From Synaphobranchus kaupii (taxonomy: Eukaryota > Chordata > Actinopteri > Anguilliformes > Synaphobranchidae), in NCBI GenBank assembly GCA_029718625.1, contig CM056389.1:9791987-9855986 (forward strand): a stretch of 64,000 nucleotides of DNA, given 5' to 3'. The translations under genes were made by a program, and so were the position numbers. Under the pieces are notes generated by a model that saw nothing but the letters and a program-made list of their open reading frames with translations, did no database searches and was not told the DNA's origin. Below, piece by piece: positions 56,201-64,000 of the stretch; within the stretch, counting starts at the first letter, position 1, and every line of letters begins with the position of its first letter.

Positions 56201-58586
56201 GGGCTTTCTGTGATGTATTAGAGGTGATGTAGTGTAGTGCAGTGGTTAGGTAACTGGGTTTGGCTGTGATGTATTAAAGGTGATGTAGTGCAGTGCAGTG
56301 GTTAGGTAACTGGGCTTTCTGTGATGTATTAGAGGTGATGTAGTGTAGTGCAGTGGTTAGGTAACTGGGCTTTCTGTGATGTATTAGAGGTGATGTAGTG
56401 TAGTGCAGTGGTTAGGTAACTGGGCTTTCTGTGATGTTTTAGAGGTGATGTAGTGTAGTGCAGTGGTTAGGTAACTGGGCTTTCTGTGATGTTTTAGAGG
56501 TGATGGAGTGTAGTGCAGTGGTTAGGTAACTGGGCTTTCTGTGATGTTTTAGAGGTGATGTAGTGCAGTGCAGTGGTTAGGTAACTGGGCTTGGTTGTCG
56601 TTGTGGCCTCTGCTGTTGTGCTCTTTAGGAATGTGCTTAACCTCACCACTGCTTCAGTAAATATCCAGCTCTATAAATGGACTCTGTGTAGGTCACTCTA
56701 GATAAGAGTGCGCTCGGTGGCAGAATAAATGTAAAAAAAAATGTGAAAGTAAAATAAGAGTCAAATTTCTGACCATGAAAGCTACTTCGATCAATCTCTA
56801 AAGGTCTAACAATAGTACAGTCTGTACATTTGTTAAACGCCTACTTTCTCTATGTATTTAAGGACAAATAATTAATTACAAACAGATATAATTCTGGGCG
56901 ATATCTCTTCTTTGATAACCCCACCATGTGGCTAATAATAGGCAATAATAAGGTAAACATTAAACAGGCCAGCTAGCAAGCTAATATGAGTTTACTTAAG
57001 ATTTATAGCCTCATTTTCTGAGTTAGTTTTTGTATGTAGTGTGTGTGATGTTGTGTTCTCTTTATCTCCAGGGTAATTGTGTGTGTGTGTGTGTGTGTAT
57101 GTGTGTGTATATGATGTGTGTGCGCATGTTTGTGTATATGGTTTGTGTGCGTGCGTGTGTGTGTATATGATGTGTGTGTTTGTGTTTATGTGATGTGTGT
57201 GTGCGCGCGCGCACGTGTCTGTGTGTGTATATGATGTGCGTGTGTGTTTGTGTGTGCATGTATTGTGTGTGTGTATGTGTGTGCGAGCGCGCACGCGCGT
57301 GTGTTTGTTTGTGTGTGTATATGATGTGTTTGTGTGCGTGTATTGTGTGTGTGTATATGTATGGTGTATGTGTGCATATGGTGTGTGTGTATAACGTTGT
57401 GCTCTCTGTCTCCATGGTAACTACAGTGCATCCGGAAAGTATTCACAGCGCTTCACTTTTTCCACATTTTGTTCTGTTACAGCCTTATTCCAAAATTGAT
57501 TAAATTCATTTTTTCCCTCAAAATTCTACACACAACACCCCATAATGACAATGTGAAAAAAGTTTTTTTGAGATTTTTGCAAATTTATTAAAAATAAAAA
57601 AAATAAAATTTCTCATTTACATAAGTATTCATACCCTTTGCTTTAACGTATTTTTAAAGTGTCATATTTCATATTTGGTCGCATATCCTTTACATGCTGT
57701 TACTTCCTGAAGTCTGTGACCATCAACATCAAAAAACTGTCGATATCTTATTTTCAGGTACTGTTACAAGCGATACTATAACCTCTCTGCATTTGAATGG
57801 ATCTCTATGGAAATTGGGGGGTGAGACTAGATTCAGCTGTAAATTACACTGATACAGTATGGAACACATGGCTGGCTAAATGGCTGTAAGTTATCAAGGG
57901 TCTGAGCTATCAAACGAGCCCCAAACCATCACTCTGTTGCCAGATATGGAGTAGATGTGGATGGATCACTTTAAGGGTTGTTTCTCCTGACTTTTTTCCC
58001 CATAGAGTTCTATAGGAAAATGAGTCCGGAGAAATAACCCTTGCAGTGATCCATCCACATCTACTCCATATCTGGCAACAGAGTGATGGTTTGGGGCTCG
58101 TTTGATAGCTCAGACCCTTGATAACTTACAGCCATTTAGCCAGCCATGTGTACAGCCATACTGTACCAGTGTAATTTACAGCTGAATCTAGTCTCACCCC
58201 CCAATTTCCATAGAGATCCATTCAAATGCAGAGAGGTTATAGTATCGCTTGTAACAATACCTGAAAATAAGATATCGACAGTTTTTTGATGTTGATGGTC
58301 ACAGACTTCAGGAAGTAACAGCATGTAAAGGATATGCGACCAAATATGAAATATGATACTTTAAAAATACGTTAAAGCAAAGGGTATGAATACTTATGTA
58401 AATGAGAAATTTTATTTTTTTATTTTTAATAAATTTGCAAAAATCTCAAAAAAACTTTTTTCACATTGTCATTATGGGGTGTTGTATGTAGAATTTTGAG
58501 GGAAAAAATGAATTTAATCAATTTTGGAATAAGGCTGTAACAGAACAAAATGTGGAAAAAGTGAAGCGCTGTGAATACTTTCCGGA

Positions 58587-58629
<43 letters not shown>

Positions 58630-58653
58630 ATGAGTGCACCTGTGTTTATATGA

Positions 58654-58691
<38 letters not shown>

Positions 58692-58963
58692 ATGTGTGCG
58701 CGTGCGTGTGTGTAAAGTTGTGTTCTCTCTCTCTGCGTCTCCAGGGTAACTATGTGCTGGAGTCGGACGCCCTGTTGCACACGCAGCGAGCGGAGTATGA
58801 TGTCATCCTGTGCCTCAGCATCAGTAAGTGGGTGCATCTGAACTGGGGCGACGCCGGACTGCAGCGCCTCTTCAGGAGGGTCTACAAACACCTGCACCCC
58901 GGGGGCATCTTCATCCTCGAACCTCAGCCCTGGACCTCCTACGGGCGCCGGAGGAAACTCACC
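49076..58963 (+). CDS. mepce: 7SK snRNA methylphosphate capping enzyme, partial (C-terminus beyond window), frame broken
   Basis: The enzyme adds the gamma-methyl phosphate cap to 7SK RNA and stabilises the 7SK snRNP with LARP7. Coding exon 1 is 49076-50886 (starts MIEMSVDKE; donor AGG|GTAAGAG) and exon 2 is 58745-58963 (donor ACC|GTGAGAG). Conserved blocks in order are [72 protein letters not shown], the SAM-binding motif [45 protein letters not shown] and, in exon 2, KWVHLNWGD and [12 protein letters not shown]. Exon 1 needs about five +1 shifts: near 49900-49935, in C runs at 50204-50212 and 50286-50291, in the G run at 50322-50327, and at about 50511-50597. Assembly error or a decayed gene are both possible. 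The final exon(s) are not in the window. Confidence 0.88.
50896..51178. repeat. GT-rich microsatellites in mepce intron
   Basis: Runs of GT, (GTCT)n and (GTGC)n right after the exon 1 donor. Confidence 0.9.
51206..51864. repeat. 21-bp minisatellite, about 31 units
   Basis: The unit is GCCAGGCAGGTGAGAGAAGTA, with GCCAGCCAGG variants. Every unit on the gene's sense strand holds CAGGTGAGA, a near-perfect 5' splice-site sequence. A period of 21 gives long open frames on both strands that are artefacts. Confidence 0.95.
51951..52556. mobile_element. About 606-bp foldback element (215-bp arms)
   Basis: The left arm begins TTAAAGGTTGTATCAGCGAT and the right arm ends ATCGCTGATACAACCTTTAA. The arms mirror each other through the GATCTGCACAAACG / CGTTTGTGCAGATC blocks. 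The centre is about 170 bp of AT-rich DNA. No coding capacity. Confidence 0.85.
52560..53960. other. mepce intron; no gene
   Basis: AT-rich intronic sequence with a (GTGC)n run at 53233-53278 and A runs near 53567-53582. Confidence 0.5.
53965..54064. repeat. 100-bp palindrome
   Basis: AAAAGACTACCAAAATGTCA at the left is mirrored by TGACATTTTGGTAGTCTTTT-like sequence at the right, with about 42-bp arms differing at a few bases. Confidence 0.8.
54455..56590. repeat. About 54-bp minisatellite derived from a SINE head, about 39 units
   Basis: The unit is AGGTGATGTAGTGTAGTGCA, GTGGTTAGGTAACTGGGCTT, TCTGTGATGTATT. Variants include GGGTTTGGCTG and extra or missing GTAGT blocks. GTGCAGTGGTTAGGTAACTGG resembles the A-box region of the SINE at 33727-33952. 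Confidence 0.95.
56591..56742 (+). mobile_element. SINE body at the 3' edge of the minisatellite
   Basis: GTGCTTAACCTCACCACTGC, TTCAGTAAATATCCAGCTCT and GTCACTCTAGATAAGAGTGC follow the order of the SINE body at 33815-33935. The B box region has diverged. Confidence 0.75.
57078..57400. repeat. GT-rich microsatellite tract in mepce intron
   Basis: Interrupted GT/GC runs; no gene. Confidence 0.9.
57424..58592. mobile_element. 1.17-kb palindromic Tc1-type foldback element
   Basis: The left end CAGTGCATCCGGAAAGTATT is mirrored at the right end (AATACTTTCCGGATGCAGTG). Mirroring continues through arms of about 560 bp, including blocks such as GGTCGCATATCCTTTACATG and GATCCATCCACATCTACTCC. The loop is about 60 bp near 57975-58035. 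TA precedes the left end; the right flank has become GT repeat. No transposase. Confidence 0.9.
58591..58690. repeat. (GT)n microsatellite before mepce exon 2
   Basis: GT runs directly abut the foldback element and precede the exon 2 acceptor (GCGTCTCCAG). Confidence 0.9.
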
Positions 58964-59250
58964 GTGAGAGAGGGAGACGGGAACGAAGGGAGGGAGGGAG
59001 AGCGGGAAAAGGAGAGAGGGAGGGATGAGTGGAGAGAGAGAAAGGGAGGGAGAGAGAGAGAGAGGGAGCAGGAAGAAAGAGGGAGAGAGTGAAGGAAAGT
59101 AAAGTGTAGAGTCTGTCAGGGAGGAAGCCTGAAAGAGAGAGAAGGATAGAGAGAATAAGGAGAGGGAGTTAAGCGCATACATATTTTGGTGATTTGTAAT
59201 ACTCACGGGGCTGAGTGAAGCTCTGGGTGCTTTTCTGGTTTCTGTAATTG

Positions 59251-62200
59251 GCAGGGTACGGCTGAAAGCGTATGTATGCAGGTAGTGGCAGGGTACGGCT
59301 GAAAGCGTATGTATGCAGGTAGTGGCAGGGTATGGCTGAAAGCGTATGTATGCAGGTAGAGGCAGGGTAAGGCTGAAAGCGTATGTATGCAGGTAGTGGC
59401 AGGGTACGGCTGAAAGCGTATGTATGCAGGTAGTGGCAGGGTACGGCTGAAAGCGTATGTATGCAGGTAGTGGCAGGGTACGGCTGAAAGCGTATGTATG
59501 CAGGTAGTGGCAGGGTACGGCTGAAAGCGTATGTATGCAGGTAGTGGCAAGGTATGGCTGAAAGCGTATGTATGCAGGTAGTGGCAGGGTATGGCTGAAA
59601 GCGTATGTATGCAGGTAGAGGCAGGGTACGGCTGAAAGCGTATGTATGCAGGTAGTGGCAGGGTACGGCTGAAAGCGTATGTATGCAGGTAGTGGCAGGG
59701 TACGGCTGAAAGCGTATGTATGCAGGTAGTGGCAGGGTACGGCTGAAAGCGTATGTATGCAGGTAGTGGCAGGGTACGGCTGAAAGCGTATGTATGCAGG
59801 TAGTGGCAGGGTATGGCTGAAAGCGTATGTATGCAGGTAGTGGCAGGGTAAGGCTGAAAGCGTATGTATGCAGGTAGTGACAGGGTATGGCTGAAAGCGT
59901 ATGTATGCAGGTAGTGGCAGGGTATGGCTGAAAGCGTATGTATGCAGGTAGTGGCAGGGTACGGCTGAAAGCGTATGTATGCAGGTAGTGGCAAGGTATG
60001 GCTGAAAGCGTATGTATGCAGGTAGTGGCAGGGTATGGCTGAAAGCGTATGTATGCAGGTAGTGGCAGGGTATGGCTGAAAGCGTATGTATGCAGGTAGT
60101 GGCAGGGTATGGCTGAAAGCGTATGTATGCAGGTAGTGGCAGGGTACGGCTGAAAGCGTATGTATGCAGGTAGTGGCAGGGTACGGCTGAAAGCGTATGT
60201 ATGCAGGTAGTGGCAGGGTACGGCTGAAAGCGTATGTATGCAGGTAGTGGCAGGGTATGGCTGAAAGCGTATGTATGCACGTAGTGACAGGGTAAGGCTG
60301 AAAGCGTATGTATGCACGTAGTGACAGGGTAAGGCTGAAAGCGTATGTATGCAGGTAGTGGCAGGGTACGGCTGAAAGCGTATGTATGCAGGTAGTGGCA
60401 GGGTACGGCTGAAAGCGTATGTATGCAGGTAGTGGCAGTGTATGGCTGAAAGCGTATGTATGCAGGTAGTGGCAGGGTACGGCTGAAAGCGTATGTATGC
60501 AGGTAGTGGCAGGGTATGGCTGAAAGCGTATGTATGCAGGTAGTGACAGGGTAAGGCTGAAAGCGTATGTATGCAGGTAGTGGCAGGGTATGGCTGAAAG
60601 CGTATGTATGCAGGTAGTGACAGGGTACGGCTGAAAGCGTATGTATGCAGGTAGTGGCAGGGTATGGCTGAAAGCGTGTGTATGCAGGTAGTGGCAGGGT
60701 ATGGCTGAAAGCGTATGTATGCAGGTAGTGACAGGGTAAGGCTGAAAGCGTATGTATGCAGGTAGTGGCAGGGTATGGCTGAAAGCGTATGTATGCAGGT
60801 AGTGGCAGGGTAAGGCTGAAAGCGTATGTATGCAGGTAGTGGCAGGGTATGGCTGAAAGCGTATGTATGCAGGTAGTGGCAGGGTACGGCTGAAAGCGTA
60901 TGTATGCAGGTAGTGACAGGGTATGGCTGAAAGCGTATGTATGCAGGTAGTGGCAGGGTATGGCTGAAAGCGTATGTATGCAGGTAGTGGCAGGGTATGG
61001 CTGAAAGCGTATGTATGCAGGTAGTGGCAGGGTAAGGCTGAAAGCGTATGTATGCAGGTAGTGACAGGGTATGGCTGAAAGCGTATGTATGCAGGTAGTG
61101 GCAGGGTACGGCTGAAAGCGTATGTATGCAGGTAGTGGCAGGGTACGGCTGAAAGCGTATGTATGCAGGTAGTGGCAAGGTATGGCTGAAAGCGTATGTA
61201 TGCAGGTAGTGGCAGGGTATGGCTGAAAGCGTATGTATGCAGGTAGTGGCAGGGTATGGCTGAAAGCGTATGTATGCAGGTAGTGGCAGGGTATGGCTGA
61301 AAGCGTATGTATGCAGGTAGTGGCAGGGTACGGCTGAAAGCGTATGTATGCAGGTAGTGGCAGGGTACGGCTGAAAGCGTATGTATGCAGGTAGTGGCAG
61401 GGTATGGCTGAAAGCGTATGTATGCAGGTAGTGGCAGGGTATGGCTGAAAGCGTATGTATGCAGGTAGTGGCAGGGTATGGCTGAAAGCGTATGTATGCA
61501 GGTAGTGGCAGGGTATGGCTGAAAGCGTATGTATGCAGGTACTGGCAGGGTACGGCTGAAAGCGTATGTATGCAGGTAGTGACAGGGTATGGCTGAAAGC
61601 GTATGTATGCAGGTAGTGGCAGGGTAAGGCTGAAAGCGTATGTATGCAGGTAGTGGCAGGGTACGGCTGAAAGCGTATGTATGCAGGTAGTGGCAGGGTA
61701 TGGCTGAAAGCGTGTGTATGCAGGTAGTGGCAGGGTATGGCTGAAAGCGTATGTATGCAGGTAGTGGCAGGGTACGGCTGAAAGCGTATGTATGCAGGTA
61801 GTGACAGGGTACGGCTGAAAGCGTATGTATGCAGGTAGTGGCAGGGTACGGCTGAAAGCGTATGTATGCAGGTAGAGGCAGGGTACGGCTGAAAGCGTAT
61901 GTATGCAGGTAGTGGCAGGGTATGGCTGAAAGCGTATGTATGCAGGTAGTGACAGGGTAAGGCTGAAAGCGTATGTATGCAGGTAGTGGCAGGGTATGGC
62001 TGAAAGCGTATGCATGCAGGTAGTGGCAGGGTATGGCTGAAAGCGTATGTATGCAGGTAGTGACAGGGTAAGGCTGAAAGCGTATGTATGCAGGTAGTGG
62101 CAGGGTATGGCTGAAAGCGTATGTATGCAGGTAGTGGCAGGGTATGGCTGAAAGCGTATGTATGCAGGTAGTGGCAGGGTAAGGCTGAAAGCGTATGTAT

Positions 62201-64000
62201 GCAGGTAGTGACAGGGTATGGCTGAAAGCCTATGTATGCAGGTAGTGGCAGGGTATGGCTGAAAGCGTATGTATGCAGGTAGTGGCAGGGTATGGCTGAA
62301 AGCGTATGTATGCAGGTAGTGGCAGGGTAAGGCTGAAAGCGTATGTATGCAGGTAGTGACAGGGTAAGGCTGAAAGCGTATGTATGCAGGTAGTGGCAGG
62401 GTACGGCTGAAAGCGTATGTATGCAGGTAGTGGCAGGGTATGGCTGAAAGCGTATGTATGCAGGTAGTGACAGGGTAAGGCTGAAAGCGTATGTATGCAG
62501 GTAGTGGCAGGGTATGGCTGAAAGCGTATGTATGCAGGTAGTGACAGGGTACGGCTGAAAGCGTATGTATGCAGGTAGTGGCAGGGTATGGCTGAAAGCG
62601 TGTGTATGCAGGTAGTGGCAGGGTATGGCTGAAAGCGTATGTATGCAGGTAGTGACAGGGTAAGGCTGAAAGCGTATGTATGCAGGTAGTGGCAGGGTAT
62701 GGCTGAAAGCGTATGTATGCAGGTAGTGGCAGGGTAAGGCTGAAAGCGTATGTATGCAGGTAGTGGCAGGGTATGGCTGAAAGCGTATGTATGCAGGTAG
62801 TGGCAGGGTACGGCTGAAAGCGTATGTATGCAGGTAGTGACAGGGTATGGCTGAAAGCGTATGTATGCAGGTAGTGGCAGGGTATGGCTGAAAGCGTATG
62901 TATGCAGGTAGTGGCAGGGTATGGCTGAAAGCGTATGTATGCAGGTAGTGGCAGGGTAAGGCTGAAAGCGTATGTATGCAGGTAGTGACAGGGTATGGCT
63001 GAAAGCGTATGTATGCAGGTAGTGGCAGGGTACGGCTGAAAGCGTATGTATGCAGGTAGTGGCAGGGTACGGCTGAAAGCGTATGTATGCAGGTAGTGGC
63101 AAGGTATGGCTGAAAGCGTATGTATGCAGGTAGTGGCAGGGTATGGCTGAAAGCGTATGTATGCAGGTAGTGGCAGGGTATGGCTGAAAGCGTATGTATG
63201 CAGGTAGTGGCAGGGTATGGCTGAAAGCGTATGTATGCAGGTAGTGGCAGGGTACGGCTGAAAGCGTATGTATGCAGGTAGTGGCAGGGTACGGCTGAAA
63301 GCGTATGTATGCAGGTAGTGGCAGGGTATGGCTGAAAGCGTATGTATGCAGGTAGTGGCAGGGTATGGCTGAAAGCGTATGTATGCAGGTAGTGGCAGGG
63401 TATGGCTGAAAGCGTATGTATGCAGGTAGTGGCAGGGTATGGCTGAAAGCGTATGTATGCAGGTACTGGCAGGGTACGGCTGAAAGCGTATGTATGCAGG
63501 TAGTGACAGGGTATGGCTGAAAGCGTATGTATGCAGGTAGTGGCAGGGTAAGGCTGAAAGCGTATGTATGCAGGTAGTGGCAGGGTACGGCTGAAAGCGT
63601 ATGTATGCAGGTAGTGGCAGGGTATGGCTGAAAGCGTGTGTATGCAGGTAGTGGCAGGGTATGGCTGAAAGCGTATGTATGCAGGTAGTGGCAGGGTACG
63701 GCTGAAAGCGTATGTATGCAGGTAGTGACAGGGTACGGCTGAAAGCGTATGTATGCAGGTAGTGGCAGGGTACGGCTGAAAGCGTATGTATGCAGGTAGA
63801 GGCAGGGTACGGCTGAAAGCGTATGTATGCAGGTAGTGGCAGGGTATGGCTGAAAGCGTATGTATGCAGGTAGTGACAGGGTAAGGCTGAAAGCGTATGT
63901 ATGCAGGTAGTGGCAGGGTATGGCTGAAAGCGTATGCATGCAGGTAGTGGCAGGGTATGGCTGAAAGCGTATGTATGCAGGTAGTGACAGGGTAAGGCTG
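59251..64000. repeat. 37-bp minisatellite, about 128 units, running off the window end
   Basis: The unit is GCAGGTAGTGGCAGGGTA, then C/T/A, then GGCTGAAAGCGTATGTAT. The main variable sites are GTAGTGGC/GTAGTGAC and GGTACGG/GGTATGG/GGTAAGG. The reverse strand has no stop in any frame, so frames of up to 948 codons with a 37-residue period appear; they are artefacts. It lies in the mepce intron after exon 2. Confidence 0.97.

Noticed and set aside
59169..63939. Reverse-strand open frames of 948, 569 and 544 codons rich in Tyr, His and Pro
   Set aside because: They are translations of the 37-bp minisatellite, which has no stop in any reverse frame. The 37-residue period simply reflects three DNA units, and there is no other coding sign.

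Overview
This is genomic DNA of a ray-finned (teleost-type) fish. The evidence is spliced genes with GT/AG introns, heavy CA/CT microsatellites, Tc1-like, hAT-like, LINE and tRNA-SINE elements typical of fish, and a her1/her7 pair (the fish segmentation-clock genes). I cannot place the species.

Layout. 1-8.3 kb: no recognised gene; low-complexity DNA, a LINE 3' fragment carrying an in-frame 48-bp minisatellite, and nested MITEs. 8.5-14.7 kb: mrps12 (mitochondrial ribosomal protein uS12m), + strand, two coding exons. Its intron holds a LINE fragment interrupted by a Tc1-like transposon and a 58-bp minisatellite grown from the LINE. 15-30.4 kb: four direct tandem copies of a her7-like bHLH-Orange-WRPW repressor gene (called here A, B, C, D; + strand), each with three coding exons. 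33.0-34.5 kb: a fifth her7 copy (E) on the - strand, head-to-head with her1 (42.2-44.6 kb, + strand, four coding exons). The roughly 7.6-kb space between E and her1 carries RBPJ, T-box, TCF/LEF and CACGTG motifs plus several MITEs. 46.2 kb: an intron-containing tRNA-Arg(TCT) gene. 47.9 kb to beyond the window end: mepce (7SK methylphosphate capping enzyme), + strand. Two coding exons are visible; the C-terminal exon(s) lie beyond the window. Its introns hold 21-bp, about 54-bp and 37-bp minisatellites and two large foldback elements.

How the genes fit together. her1 and her7 are Notch-driven, self-repressing oscillator genes in fish. Here her7 appears amplified to five copies, each associated with a repeated non-coding module that joins a TCF/LEF-like ATCAAAG to an RBPJ-like YRTGDGAA site, usually 11 bp apart. 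Exons 2-3 are almost identical among all five, while exon 1 falls into two classes. Intron 2 of every copy carries a 36-bp minisatellite whose unit contains a splice-acceptor-like tract, and copy number differs widely. Copy B has +1 shifts that remove the WRPW tail. mrps12 and mepce are housekeeping neighbours with no evident functional link.

Caution. The mepce coding exon shows about five apparent +1 shifts, three placed in or near C/G runs, and her7-B shows two more. Consensus error in the assembly is a serious alternative to pseudogenisation.
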